Shown: positions 42,974-52,305, counted from the first letter of the stretch. The stretch is DNA of 64,000 bases from Chryseobacterium sp. C-71 (GCF_020911865.1 NZ_CP087131.1:1674001-1738000), one strand, 5' to 3'. Translations and numbers: made by a program. Notes: a model not told the origin generated them from the sequence alone.

Positions 42974-44007
42974 AACCTGAGTTCGGGATAAGAATACAAA
43001 ATAAATTTGCAATAAAAAGCAATAATTCGTATATTCAAGTATCTAACATTCAAATATTTAAACGAACTATTGCTTATGATTTTGAAAGACCAAATTACAA
43101 ATATTTTTGTACAAGTTGATGATTTCTGTAAAGAATTTGATTTCCAAATCAAACACATGAAATTTCAGGCGCTCGGCGACCAAAAGAAGAGAAGAAACAG
43201 AAGATCTATGATGTCGGATTCTGAAATTATTACGATTATGATTGGTTTTCATCTGGGTGCACACAAAACATTTAAGCATTATTATCAGGAAATAGTTTGT
43301 GGTTATTGGAATAATTTGTTTCCCAAAGCCCTTTCCTACAATAGATTTATAGAACTTCAGCAAAGAAGCTTTGTGGTTTTTGCCTTATTTTTGAAAGAAA
43401 AATGTCTGGGTAAATGTACTGGAATCAGCTTTATGGACAGCACAACTTTGAAAGTTTGCAGAAACCAAAGGATTCACAATCACAAAGTTTTCAAAGGTTT
43501 GGCAGAGCGAGGAAAATCTTCGATGGGTTGGTTTTATGGGTTTAAACTGCATTTGGTTTGTAATGAAAAGGGAGAACTTTTATCCTTTTATATAACGAAA
43601 GGAAATATTGATGACAGAAACCCAAAGCATATCAAAAAAATGACGCAGCAGCTTTTTGGAAAACTATTTGCCGATAAAGGATATCTTTCCAAGGCTCTTT
43701 GGGAAATGCTTTTTGCTGATGGAATCCAGCTTTTTACTAAACTTCGTAAGAATATGAAGAATCATATTATGAAAATGGAAGACAAAATTTTGCTCCGAAA
43801 AAGAGCCATCATTGAAACGATCAATGATGAATTAAAGAACCATTGTCAAGTGGAACATACTCGCCACAGAAGTGTTAGTAATTTTATGATGAATATTTTG
43901 GGGAGCTTAACTGCTTATTGTTTCTTCCCCAAAAAACCATCATTAAACTTAAAAAAAGTAAATGATGGTCAATTGTTTTTAAATTTTGCTTAAACCGAAC
44001 TCAGGTT
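42974..44007 (+). mobile_element. IS982-family insertion sequence, complete
   Basis: The 1034-bp element is bounded by perfect 13-bp inverted repeats: aacctgagttcgg at 42974-42986 and its reverse complement at 43995-44007, with four more matches among the next six bases. It is flanked by a 5-bp direct repeat (atctt) and contains one intact transposase gene. It lies between the convergent sbcC and luciferase-like genes, and its right end forms part of the latter's stop codon. Intact ends and ORF suggest recent insertion. Confidence 0.9.
43076..43993 (+). CDS. IS982-family transposase
   Basis: The protein has 305 residues from ATG 43076, with a TTG two codons upstream as alternative. It is a DDE transposase of the IS4/IS5-like superfamily. 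Likely catalytic acids are in SFMDSTTLKVC (about residue 120), LFADKGYLSKALW (about 200) and KRAIIETINDELKN (about 242), an arrangement that fits IS982. The central YGFKLHLVCNEKGELLSFYITKGN block is typical. There is no frameshift or stop, so it could be active. Confidence 0.92.
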   Translation: MILKDQITNIFVQVDDFCKEFDFQIKHMKFQALGDQKKRRNRRSMMSDSEIITIMIGFHLGAHKTFKHYYQEIVCGYWNNLFPKALSYNRFIELQQRSFVVFALFLKEKCLGKCTGISFMDSTTLKVCRNQRIHNHKVFKGLAERGKSSMGWFYGFKLHLVCNEKGELLSFYITKGNIDDRNPKHIKKMTQQLFGKLFADKGYLSKALWEMLFADGIQLFTKLRKNMKNHIMKMEDKILLRKRAIIETINDELKNHCQVEHTRHRSVSNFMMNILGSLTAYCFFPKKPSLNLKKVNDGQLFLNFA

Positions 44008-45025
44008 ATCTTACTTTTGGGGCAACTTTTTCGCCAAACAATTCAATAGATTTCATCATGATATCGTGAGCAGGATCTCCGACATCCATGTGACCGATAA
44101 ATCTCGTAATCCCGAAAATTTCTTTCATGTAGTTTATTTTATCAGCAACATGATCTGTATTCCCAATAAATAAAGCACCTTCTTTTGCTCTGCCGCCTTC
44201 ATATTGCATCTTCGTGTAAGGCGCCCAACCTCTGGATTTCCCGATTCTGTCCATTTGAGATTTATAATTATGGAAATATCCATCTACAACATTTTGATCG
44301 TCACTTACAAAAGTATGCGAGTGAATTGCGATCTGCATTTCAGATTCTGGATGACCTGCGTTGAGGTATTCCTGTTTGTAAAATTCAATTAAGTTTTTGA
44401 ACTGAATTGGCATTCCTCCAATAATTGCAACTACTAAAGGCATTCCCAATTGTGCCGCACTTAAAACCGACTGTGGAGTTCCGCCAACAGCTCTCCAAAT
44501 TGGAAGCTTACCTTTATTTTTCGCTCTTGGATACACGGTTTGATTCTGCATCGGTGCACGAAGTTTCCCTGACCATGAAACGTTTTCTTCCGAATTTATT
44601 TTTAATAACAATTCTAATTTTTCGTCAAACAATTCTTCGTAATCGTTCAAGGAATAACCGTACAAAGGAAATGATTCTATAAAACTTCCACGACCGACAT
44701 AAATTTCTGCTCTACCATCTGAGATCAGATCTAAAGTTGAAAAATCTTCATATACTTTTACCGGTTCGGACGAACTCAAAACTGTTACTCCACTTGCCAG
44801 TTTAATGTTTTTGGTAACACTTGCCGCCGCTGCCAAAACCATTTCAGGTGAGGAAACTGCATAATCTGGACGGTGATGTTCTCCCATTGCGAAGACATCA
44901 ATTCCAACTTCATCCATGAGTTTTACCTGGTCGATAATTTCACGGATCTTAATTCCTGCATCTTTATATTTTCCGGTATTTTGGTCGAAACCTAAGTCGC
45001 CAAACATTCCTATTCCTAATTCCAT
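44006..45025 (-). CDS. LLM-class flavin-dependent oxidoreductase
   Basis: The 339-residue luciferase-like monooxygenase shows MELGIGMFGDLGFD at the start, VDVFAMGEHHRPDYAVSSPEMVLAAAA (about residues 41-67), SGVTVLSSSEPVKVYEDFSTLDLISDGRAEIYVGRGSF (about 77-114) and GMPLVVAIIGG (about 193). These fit the bacterial luciferase-like group that uses FMN or F420. The substrate is unknown. The stop codon TAA straddles the IS right end: its first T comes from flanking DNA and the last two As from the IS terminus. Confidence 0.88.
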   Translation of the reverse strand: MELGIGMFGDLGFDQNTGKYKDAGIKIREIIDQVKLMDEVGIDVFAMGEHHRPDYAVSSPEMVLAAAASVTKNIKLASGVTVLSSSEPVKVYEDFSTLDLISDGRAEIYVGRGSFIESFPLYGYSLNDYEELFDEKLELLLKINSEENVSWSGKLRAPMQNQTVYPRAKNKGKLPIWRAVGGTPQSVLSAAQLGMPLVVAIIGGMPIQFKNLIEFYKQEYLNAGHPESEMQIAIHSHTFVSDDQNVVDGYFHNYKSQMDRIGKSRGWAPYTKMQYEGGRAKEGALFIGNTDHVADKINYMKEIFGITRFIGHMDVGDPAHDIMMKSIELFGEKVAPKVR

Positions 45026-45201
45026 ATTGTTGATATTTATAGGACAAAATTAGGGTAATGAATGATTAAAAACGTTGATGTTTGGTAAGAACGTACATTC
45101 AAACATTAATGTCACAAATGCTTTTCACAAATTTCACAATTTAATACTAGTATAGTTCGTGAAAAAATTAGTATCTATTTGTGTTTAAGTTTAGAATAAA
45201 A

Positions 45202-45231
45202 AAATCCAATCTAAAAATAGACTGGATTTAA
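45202..45231 (-). terminator. Terminator of the DPP IV gene
   Basis: The arms aaatccaatct and agactggattt (one G-U-type mismatch) sit beyond the stop codon at 45234 and are followed by a U-run on the minus strand. The 45026-45201 gap shows nothing else. Confidence 0.7.
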
Positions 45232-45233
45232 AT

Positions 45234-47375
45234 TTATTTCTTCAGATTCTGATCAAAATAATCAGTCACTTTCTGCATCAGGTGCACTCTGTCTTTTCCG
45301 ATCACGTTGTGTGGATGTCCTGGATAAACGAAATAATCTAACTGAACTCCGTTGTCAACTGCAGACTTGATGAATTTCATAGAATGCTGCCAAACCACTA
45401 CATCGTCTTGCGCACCGTGAATCATCAACAGTTTTCCTTTTAAATTCTGAACTTTATCCAAAAGATTTGATGTTGCATAACCTTGTGGGTTTTCCTGTGG
45501 AGAATCCATATATCTTTCCCCGTACATGATTTCGTACATGCTCCAGTCGATTACAGGTCCACCCGCAACCCCCACTTTGAAAACATCCGGCTGACGAAGC
45601 ATAAAGCTTGTCGTCATAAAACCACCAAAGCTCCACCCATGGATTCCCAATCTCTCAGAATCTACATACGGAAGTGATTTTAGATATTTTACACCCTGCA
45701 ACTGATCGTTCATTTCGGTCGTTCCTAAATTTCTGAATACTGCCTGCTCAAATTTCATCCCACGGTTTGAAGAACCTCTCCCATCCATTGTGAAAATGAT
45801 GTATCCGTTTTGTGCCATGTATTCGTACCAAAGATTTCCTGAAGCCGGAAAACTGTTGGTGATCAACTGCAAATGTGGACCATTGTACAGATAAACGATA
45901 ACAGGGTATTTTTTATTCGGATCAAAATTGGTCGGAAGAATGATTTTTCCGTACAGTAAAGTTCCGTCATCAGCTTTTAGATTGATATTTTTAATTTCAG
46001 GACGCTGATAATTTTTCAGCGGATTTTCTGAGGTCAGAAGATTCGTTGATTTTAATGTTGTCGTATTGATGATATTGGCAACTCTCGGCGTATTGGTATT
46101 GCTGTAAGAATCAAACAAATGATTTCCATCACTGCTGAGAACTGCTATGTGCATTCCTTCTGCATTGTCTAATTTCTGCGTTTTGAATGTTGCCCAATTG
46201 ATTCTATATAAATGCCTTTCTGTAGGACTTTCCTGAGTAGAAACGTAATAAATTTCTTTTTTCTTCTCATTAAATCCTAAAATATCGGTAACCAGCCAAT
46301 CTCCCTTTGTCATTTGAGCAATCAAACCTTTTTCTAAACTGTAATGGAATAAGTGATTGTAACCCGTTCTTTGACTTTGCCAGATAAAATCTGTATTTGA
46401 ATTTGGAAAGAACAACAACGGATGTTGAGGCTCAACATATTTGCTGTCGGTTTCTTCAAATAAAGTTTTCACTAAATTTCCTGTCACAGCGTCATACTGA
46501 TTCATTTTTAAATGATTCTGGCCTCTGTTGAGAACTCCGACAAAGATAAATTTAGAATCGGGACTCCAGGTAATTGCTGTTAAATACTGATCTTTTTCAC
46601 CTTCAATTTTTAAGAAAGTCGTTGATCCATTTTTAATATTATATACTCCAAGCGTGACTTCGTGAGAAGTTTTTCCTGCCATTGGATATTTAATATTGGT
46701 ATTCACTGCAGGAGTTACAGACCAGTCGATGATGGGATAATCTGCAACCATCGTCTGATCCATTCTGTAAAACGCAATGTTTTCTGAATTGGGAGAAGGG
46801 AAAATTCCGCTGTCGATTCCGAATTCGTTTCTGTGAACGTTGGAAGCTCCATTGAGAATATTTTCGTTGGTATCATTCGTTACCGCAACTTCTTTTCCGT
46901 TTTTGTTGATGAATAAATTATTTCCTTTTGTATACACCAAAGTCTGATTATCAGCAAGAGTTTTCACATTCGCCGGATTATCTCCCAATGCTGCAGAGCG
47001 TTTCACTTTCCACTCATTTCCTGATTTTTCTACCCAATACATCTGATTGTTGGTTGAGAAATAAGCGTTTGAATTACTCGTGAACTTTACCGGTGGAAGA
47101 CCTTTCAGCTTTTTGTCTGCGAAACTTTTATTTAATTGATATAAAGAAATCAAAGTATCCTGTTTGCTGGTCTTCAGATCTGTCAAAAGATATCCGCCTT
47201 TCACTGCCTGAATGTATGACTTATTATCAGCAGACCATGAAAACTGAGAAATATTTTTTACCGCCAGATTGCTTCGCATACCATTGACTGCTTCTGCCAT
47301 GGTGAACTTTTGGGTCTGCGCAAAAGCAGTTCCGCCCAAAACAACCATCAATAAAGAAAATTTATGTAATTGCAT
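45234..47375 (-). CDS. S9 family dipeptidyl peptidase IV
   Basis: The 713-residue exported protein (signal MQLHKFSLLMVVLGGTAFAQ) has an eight-bladed propeller N-terminal domain and a C-terminal alpha/beta hydrolase. Catalytic residues: Ser582 in HGWSFGGFMT, Asp in HGAQDDVVVW and His in YPGHPHNVIGKDR. The propeller contains the Glu-Glu-like aminopeptidase motif region NVHRNEFGIDSG...FYRMDQTMV, which anchors the peptide N-terminus in the family. It releases X-Pro dipeptides in the periplasm. A terminator follows it. Confidence 0.9.
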   Translation of the reverse strand: MQLHKFSLLMVVLGGTAFAQTQKFTMAEAVNGMRSNLAVKNISQFSWSADNKSYIQAVKGGYLLTDLKTSKQDTLISLYQLNKSFADKKLKGLPPVKFTSNSNAYFSTNNQMYWVEKSGNEWKVKRSAALGDNPANVKTLADNQTLVYTKGNNLFINKNGKEVAVTNDTNENILNGASNVHRNEFGIDSGIFPSPNSENIAFYRMDQTMVADYPIIDWSVTPAVNTNIKYPMAGKTSHEVTLGVYNIKNGSTTFLKIEGEKDQYLTAITWSPDSKFIFVGVLNRGQNHLKMNQYDAVTGNLVKTLFEETDSKYVEPQHPLLFFPNSNTDFIWQSQRTGYNHLFHYSLEKGLIAQMTKGDWLVTDILGFNEKKKEIYYVSTQESPTERHLYRINWATFKTQKLDNAEGMHIAVLSSDGNHLFDSYSNTNTPRVANIINTTTLKSTNLLTSENPLKNYQRPEIKNINLKADDGTLLYGKIILPTNFDPNKKYPVIVYLYNGPHLQLITNSFPASGNLWYEYMAQNGYIIFTMDGRGSSNRGMKFEQAVFRNLGTTEMNDQLQGVKYLKSLPYVDSERLGIHGWSFGGFMTTSFMLRQPDVFKVGVAGGPVIDWSMYEIMYGERYMDSPQENPQGYATSNLLDKVQNLKGKLLMIHGAQDDVVVWQHSMKFIKSAVDNGVQLDYFVYPGHPHNVIGKDRVHLMQKVTDYFDQNLKK

Positions 47376-47525
47376 TGTATAAAATTGAATCTGTCAAAAG
47401 TAAGAAATAAAACTCAACCGTTAAAAAATGTTAAATTAAAACATTACTTATTTTTAAGAATGTTTTCAGAAAATTCTTAGGTAAATTAGTTTGTGAAATT
47501 CAAATAAAAACTTAAGATAAACTTG

Positions 47526-48365
47526 ATGAATAAAATTATCTACAAATATATTGTCAATAATAGAAACAGAGATCTTCATTTTTGGGAAAATGAAGGAGGA
47601 TTTACCTTACACAATTATCTTATTAAAATGAATTATTCTGAATTTTCAAAAATTTACCATGATGTTATTCATTGGGGTGTAACCGAACAGAATATTCTTA
47701 CAGACTGCCTTGCCTACGGACTTGACGGAAAGTTCATAACAGCATATGATAATGATAAAAGAATAATCGCAATGAAAATCTATGGTCAGCTTCCTGAAGG
47801 TTTTAGACATCCCGAAGTAAAGAAATGGCAGAAAAATTATAAAATACATTCTAAAACCAAAAGTAAGAATTTTAAAATTTTATCCATTCACAATCTAATT
47901 TTAAAAGAAGAATATACTGACAGTGATTATTGGTCTTTGGGTGGTGGAAGTGAACAGATACAGAATATTTTAAATAATTTCACCGAAAATGATTGGGAAG
48001 AATTAAAAACTGATATTTTACATTGGACAGAAGATCAAAGAAACATTGTGTTAGAGTCAATTGGCTATGGATTTGACAGTACTTTTACCCGAAATTTAAA
48101 TAGAAATATGATTTCCTACGGAGGGAATTTTCTACTAGATATGTTCTGCATTATTGAGAATGTTGATGTGAGACTCGATATTGCCTATTTTAGTCTCTTT
48201 ATCAATAAAAGTAATACCTCACAGATTGACAAATTGAAATTGATGAGAAATTGGATGTCTGCTAACGGTTTTAATAACCCTGAATGGATTAATTCGCCTA
48301 TCAATCCACTTGGAAACATTGATGATGCAATAGAAAAAGTACTAAATAAGAACTCTAAAATCTAA
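47526..48365 (+). CDS. Unknown protein with an internally duplicated module
   Basis: The 279-residue cytoplasmic-looking protein is of no family I recognise. Two segments are alike: NYSEFSKIYHDVIHWGVTEQ (about residues 35-54) followed by CLAYGLDGKF, and NFTENDWEELKTDILHWTED (about 151-170) followed by SIGYGFDSTF. Both units have an HW pair and end in an aromatic-Gly-hydrophobic-Asp motif. No signal peptide or membrane segment is present. Composition is AT-rich (many Asn, Lys, Ile). ATG 47526 is preferred over a TTG one codon upstream. The modular pattern recalls immunity proteins, but this is only a guess. Confidence 0.6.
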   Translation: MNKIIYKYIVNNRNRDLHFWENEGGFTLHNYLIKMNYSEFSKIYHDVIHWGVTEQNILTDCLAYGLDGKFITAYDNDKRIIAMKIYGQLPEGFRHPEVKKWQKNYKIHSKTKSKNFKILSIHNLILKEEYTDSDYWSLGGGSEQIQNILNNFTENDWEELKTDILHWTEDQRNIVLESIGYGFDSTFTRNLNRNMISYGGNFLLDMFCIIENVDVRLDIAYFSLFINKSNTSQIDKLKLMRNWMSANGFNNPEWINSPINPLGNIDDAIEKVLNKNSKI

Positions 48366-48415
48366 AAACATTTTCATAAAGTCAAATATTTGTACTAAGA
48401 AAATTTCAATCTACT

Positions 48416-48457
48416 GAAGGGGTGGCGAAAATTCTTTCAGAATTTTTGAAGGGGTGG
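48416..48457. repeat. Direct repeat gaaggggtgg around an AT palindrome
   Basis: The word gaaggggtgg is at 48416-48425 and 48448-48457, with cgaaaattctttcagaattt between, which folds on itself. It lies in the 48366-48772 gene gap. Confidence 0.6.
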
Positions 48458-48534
48458 ATTTCAAATGTGCATTCTAAGATGAATGTCCAATCGTTAATTT
48501 TTCAGACATCATTTAAATTTACAAACCACTTCCC

Positions 48535-48625
48535 TAGCCCCGATAGCAACGGTTACCCCACAGCAAGCGTTGGGAAAAAGCATTAGCGCGAGGAGTATGA
48601 GTGGATAGCGGGATGAAGCTCCCCC
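48535..48625. other. GC-rich intergenic motif resembling a flavobacterial conserved RNA/repeat
   Basis: This stretch opens with tagccccgatag and ends with gtggatagcgggatgaagctccccc, in strong contrast to AT-rich surroundings. From memory this arrangement is common between genes in flavobacteria and may be a structured RNA such as the Flavo-1 motif; I cannot confirm that. No ORF or promoter is evident. Confidence 0.45.
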
Positions 48626-48772
48626 AAATAATAGTAATTAGCAATAAGTAATGACCTAATCTAAAATTCTTGTTAAATTTATAGTAAATCTCATTTCTTA
48701 TCCTAAATCAATGAATCGGAGATTGTTCTTGGTGTAGATTTGCATTATAAATAACAACAAAAAATAAATACA

Positions 48773-49285
48773 ATGGCTACAAAATGGAATTTAGACCCAG
48801 CGCACAGTGAAATTACTTTTAAAGTAAAACACATGATGATTTCAAACATCAAAGGTAACTTCACCAACTTCACTGCAGAAATCGATGCTGAAGACGATAC
48901 TTTTGCTAACGCAAAAACTACCGCTACCATTCAGACAGATTCTATCTCTACACACAACACAGACAGAGATAACCACTTGAAATCTGCAGAATTCTTCAAC
49001 GTAGAAGCTAATCCTACGATTACTTTCGAATCTGATGCTTTAAATAATTCTGTAACAGGAAATCTTACCGTAAACGGGATTACAAAGCCAATTACGTTAG
49101 ATGTTGAGTTCGGAGGAATCAATGTAGACCCTTGGGGAAATACAAAAGTAGGTTTTTCTTTTGAAGGAAAAATCAACAGAAAAGAATTCGGATTGAACTG
49201 GAATGCAGCTCTTGAAGCAGGAGGCGTAATGGTAGGTGAAGATGTGAAAGTGGCAGGTGAACTGCAGTTTGTAAAGCAAGCATAG
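48773..49285 (+). CDS. YceI-family protein, no signal peptide
   Basis: The 170-residue protein starts ATKWNLDPAHSEITFKVKHMMISNIKGNFTNFTAEIDAEDD, which is the YceI signature (WxxDxxHSxIxFxVxH). It continues as an extended lipocalin-like barrel to LTVNGITKPITLDVEFGGINVDPWGNTKVGFSF. Exported homologues bind polyprenoid lipids; this one has no signal peptide and may be cytoplasmic. The TAGATTTG sequence at 48735-48742 may be its promoter. A clear terminator follows. Confidence 0.9.
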   Translation: MATKWNLDPAHSEITFKVKHMMISNIKGNFTNFTAEIDAEDDTFANAKTTATIQTDSISTHNTDRDNHLKSAEFFNVEANPTITFESDALNNSVTGNLTVNGITKPITLDVEFGGINVDPWGNTKVGFSFEGKINRKEFGLNWNAALEAGGVMVGEDVKVAGELQFVKQA

Positions 49286-49305
49286 TAAATTAAATATAGT
49301 TTTTG

Positions 49306-49345
49306 AGATTCGGTGGTTTGCTATAATCACCGAATCTTTTTATTT
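49306..49345 (+). terminator. Terminator of the yceI-like gene
   Basis: The ten-base arms agattcggtg (49306-49315) and caccgaatct (49328-49337) are followed by a T-run. Confidence 0.8.
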
Positions 49346-49360
49346 TAAAATATACATATC

Positions 49361-50188
49361 ATGCAACTTAACGACTTACAAAATATCAGCGATCAGTTTA
49401 AAACTACTCAGAAAATGCCCGTCCTCTTTCTTGGCCACGGCTCGCCTATGAATGCGATTGAAGAAAATCAATTCGTGCAGGGATTTAGAAATGTGGCGAA
49501 AGAAATTCCGAAACCGAATGCAATTCTGTGTATTTCTGCACATTGGTTTACACATGGAACAAAAGTCACAGCGATGGATATGCCCAAAACGATTCATGAT
49601 TTTGGTGGGTTTCCGCAGGCTTTGTTTGATGTAGAATATCCAGCTCCCGGAAATCCCGAACTGGCAAAAGAAACGGCTGAACTTTTAGCTCCCGTTTTCG
49701 TGGAAGAAGATCACAACTGGGGTTTAGATCATGGCACATGGTCAGTGATTAGACACATGTATCCGAATGCTGATATCCCTGTTATTCAGATGAGTATTGA
49801 TTATAAAAAACCGCCGCAGTATCATTTTGATTTGGCTAAAAAATTAGAAAAACTGAGAGAAAAGGGAATTCTTATTATCGGAAGCGGAAATATCGTTCAT
49901 AACCTCAGAATGATCGACTGGAAAAACATCAACACCGTTGGCGCCGGTTGGGATTGGGCTATTGAAGCAAGAGAAAAAACCAACAATTGGCTTTTGGACG
50001 GAGATTTTCAGAATCTTATTGATTATCAAAAGCAGGGACTTTCTTTGCAGTATGCGATTCCGACGCCTGATCATTATCTTCCGCTGATTTATTCTTTAGG
50101 TTTAAAAAATCAAGCTGAGGATTTGGTTTTATTTAATGATGATTTGATTGCAGGGTCTTTGAGCATGACGAGTGTAAGGATTGGATAG
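49361..50188 (+). CDS. YgiD-like extradiol (4,5-DOPA) dioxygenase family protein
   Basis: The 275-residue protein matches the LigB/YgiD class: VLFLGHGSPMNAIEEN (about residues 22-37, metal-binding His), ILCISAHWFTHG (about 56-67), DHNWGLDHGTWSVIRHMYP (about 117-135) and SGNIVHNLRMIDW (about 176-188). The C-terminus has TPDHYLPLIYSLG (about 233). E. coli YgiD opens the ring of DOPA in vitro; the natural substrate is unclear. About 15 N-terminal residues precede the usual start, so a start at M19 is possible. There is a 75-base gap from the upstream YceI-family gene. Confidence 0.87.
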   Translation: MQLNDLQNISDQFKTTQKMPVLFLGHGSPMNAIEENQFVQGFRNVAKEIPKPNAILCISAHWFTHGTKVTAMDMPKTIHDFGGFPQALFDVEYPAPGNPELAKETAELLAPVFVEEDHNWGLDHGTWSVIRHMYPNADIPVIQMSIDYKKPPQYHFDLAKKLEKLREKGILIIGSGNIVHNLRMIDWKNINTVGAGWDWAIEAREKTNNWLLDGDFQNLIDYQKQGLSLQYAIPTPDHYLPLIYSLGLKNQAEDLVLFNDDLIAGSLSMTSVRIG

Positions 50189-50232
50189 GTTAAATTTATT
50201 TTGATGATCCTTGCTCATCTTAATACTTAATT

Positions 50233-50305
50233 TTAACGCAAAGGGCACAAAGATTTTTTTAGAACTAACTGTTTTTAAGATACACAAAGCCGTTTCACTC
50301 ATAAA
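50233..50305. repeat. Dispersed intergenic repeat, copy 1
   Basis: It contains ttaacgcaaagggcacaaag near the left end and cacaaagccgtttcactca near the right end. Related sequences lie at 52082-52172 and 53911-53980. The 50189-50400 gap holds nothing else recognisable. Confidence 0.55.
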
Positions 50306-50400
50306 AGCTAACAAAGTTTCCAATTATTAGAATTTTAGAACAAGTAGAATTTATTTCACCCTCTTTTTTTATCACTATAAATTTAGTAATATTGTTTACC

Positions 50401-51570
50401 ATGAAAAAAACAGTATTCCTTTTATTGATTATTCTGCCGTTTTACCTTTCAATTGCTCAGACGATTAAAGGAAAAGTGGTGAATGATATTGAGAAACCTA
50501 TTTCAAACGTCAATATTTATTTGAACGGAACAAAGACGGGAACAATTTCTGAAGCAGACGGAAGTTTTACGCTTCAATTGCCTTCTTCGAATAACAACAG
50601 TTTGGTTTTTCAGAAGGACGATTACGAAACATTTACCATCAATACTTCTGAAGTTTTAAACAAGACCTTAAAAGTGGTTTTAATTAAAGCTAAAGAAATT
50701 GAGGAAGTACGGATTGTCCCTTATACAGAAACAGCTTACAAAAATTACATTCAGTTCTTTCTTGATTCTTTCATTGGTTATGACAAGCAGAATGTAAGAA
50801 TCAAGAATCAACGTTCACTGAAATTCTCTTATGATAAAGAAAATAAAATTCTAAAAGTAAAAGCTCCGCAGACTTTAATTATCGAAAACAAAAATTTAGG
50901 ATACACGATTGATTATAATTTAGTGGAATTTTCTGCCAATTTTAATGAAAACACTACCCGGTTTACAGGAACCAGTTTTTTCAGAGAAACGAAAAGCAAC
51001 GATAAGGTAAAGTTGAATAGAATGAATGCTTATGACGGCAGTCAGACTCATTTTTTCAGAAGTGTCTATGAGAACAAAGTTGCAGATGAAGGTTTCATTG
51101 TCAATCAGATTACTAAGTTTCCAAACTCAAAATATCCAACGGAAGAAGAGTTGCAGAGACTGAAAGATTATAAAAAATCATTAGACAAAAGTAAGTACAT
51201 CAATATTCGTGAGGAGATTTATGATATTAATAGCCGAAAACAAAGTGAAAGTCCTTATAAAATTGCCATCACAAAAACTCAGATTCCAGAGTCAGATTAT
51301 ACTAAAAAGACAGGCGACAAATTGTTTTTGGATTATGACTTTATGATGCAGATTAATTTTAAACGATATTTTTATGAACTGAAAAAAGGGCAGTTTGTGA
51401 AAGCAACAATTCCAATTATTCAGACCTCTTTTCTACATCCTGAAGGCGATACTTTTGAAGTTTATCGTGATGGAAATACTTCAAATCCCGGAATGCTGAC
51501 GAATCAGGGAGAATTTGCAAAAGATAAGATTGAAAAATTATTGCCGTTGGATTATAAATTAGGAGATTGA
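50401..51570 (+). CDS. Exported CarboxypepD_reg-like domain protein
   Basis: The protein has about 389 residues from ATG 50401; the alternative TTG start at 50392 only adds three residues. It has a signal peptide (KKTVFLLLIILPFYLSIAQ), then a carboxypeptidase-regulatory-like beta-sandwich (TIKGKVVNDIEKPISNVNIYLNGTKTGTISEADGSFTLQLP, about 20-62). The remaining 300 residues are without recognised motif and rich in Lys, Tyr and Asn. The architecture is that of many Bacteroidota envelope proteins of unknown function. The last 19 bases overlap the convergent GNAT gene. Confidence 0.75.
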   Translation: MKKTVFLLLIILPFYLSIAQTIKGKVVNDIEKPISNVNIYLNGTKTGTISEADGSFTLQLPSSNNNSLVFQKDDYETFTINTSEVLNKTLKVVLIKAKEIEEVRIVPYTETAYKNYIQFFLDSFIGYDKQNVRIKNQRSLKFSYDKENKILKVKAPQTLIIENKNLGYTIDYNLVEFSANFNENTTRFTGTSFFRETKSNDKVKLNRMNAYDGSQTHFFRSVYENKVADEGFIVNQITKFPNSKYPTEEELQRLKDYKKSLDKSKYINIREEIYDINSRKQSESPYKIAITKTQIPESDYTKKTGDKLFLDYDFMMQINFKRYFYELKKGQFVKATIPIIQTSFLHPEGDTFEVYRDGNTSNPGMLTNQGEFAKDKIEKLLPLDYKLGD

Positions 51571-52016
51571 TTTAATTCTTTCTCAAAACAAACACTATTT
51601 TCTACACCAATATACTGCCCGTAATTTGGAATTCTATAATATCCGCATTTTTCATACAAGGCAATTGCTTCTGGTTGTTTAATTCCGGTTTCTAAAACAC
51701 ATTTTTTGTACCCAAGTTCTTTTGCCCAAATCTCCAGTTGATGTAAAGTTTCAGACGCCAAACCCATTTTTCTCTTTTGAGGGTTGGTGTACATTCTTTT
51801 CACTTCCACACTTTCTTCATTAAAAGGTTTAATAGCTCCACAAGCGACAGCTTCATCTTCCAAATAAGCAACAATGCAGTGTTTCAGCATATCAATTTTA
51901 TTAAACTGATGGTAGAAAGCATGTTCGTCACCATCACGTATTGCCAAATCTGCATCTAAAAACTGTACCAGATTTTGAAAATCTTTATCTGTGGAATCAA
52001 CTCTCTTGAATGTCAT
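51552..52016 (-). CDS. GNAT-family N-acetyltransferase
   Basis: The 154-residue acetyl-CoA-dependent enzyme has the GNAT motif A VKRMYTNPQKRKMGLASETLHQLEIWAKELGY (about residues 73-105). It carries the R/Q-x-x-G-x-G/A-like pyrophosphate loop KMGLAS. Motif B is ALYEKCGYYRIPNYGQY. The acetyl acceptor is unknown. The 3' end overlaps the convergent CarboxypepD_reg gene by 19 bases. Confidence 0.85.
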   Translation of the reverse strand: MTFKRVDSTDKDFQNLVQFLDADLAIRDGDEHAFYHQFNKIDMLKHCIVAYLEDEAVACGAIKPFNEESVEVKRMYTNPQKRKMGLASETLHQLEIWAKELGYKKCVLETGIKQPEAIALYEKCGYYRIPNYGQYIGVENSVCFEKELNQSPNL

Positions 52017-52081
52017 TTTTTATTTTTGAAGCAAATTAAGAAATTTTTGATTATCCGTAGTTTACTATAATGCCTAATTTT

Positions 52082-52172
52082 AAACGCAAAGGTGCGCAAA
52101 GTTTTTATTCATAATATATTACATATTTGTCGTCCGCAAAGGCGTTTCACTCAGCAAAGATTACAAAGCATT
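52082..52172. repeat. Dispersed intergenic repeat, copy 2
   Basis: It has aaacgcaaaggtgcgcaaag at the left and cgcaaaggcgtttcactcag at the right, matching copies at 50233 and 53911. Confidence 0.55.
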
Positions 52173-52236
52173 TTTTAATTTATGAAAGATTAAAATTATA
52201 AAATTTCGGACATTAAATAAATTATTAAAAACCAAA

Positions 52237-52286
52237 ATGCTTCCGTACGACAACTAAGAATCATTTTAATTGTCGTACGGAAGCAT
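52237..52286 (-). terminator. Long-stem terminator of the S8 peptidase gene
   Basis: Perfect 17-base arms (atgcttccgtacgacaa at 52237-52253, inverted at 52270-52286) with a 16-base loop lie just downstream of the S8 gene. A T-rich tail follows on the minus strand. Confidence 0.75.
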
Positions 52287-52305
52287 CAAAATTTAATGTA
52301 ATTAT

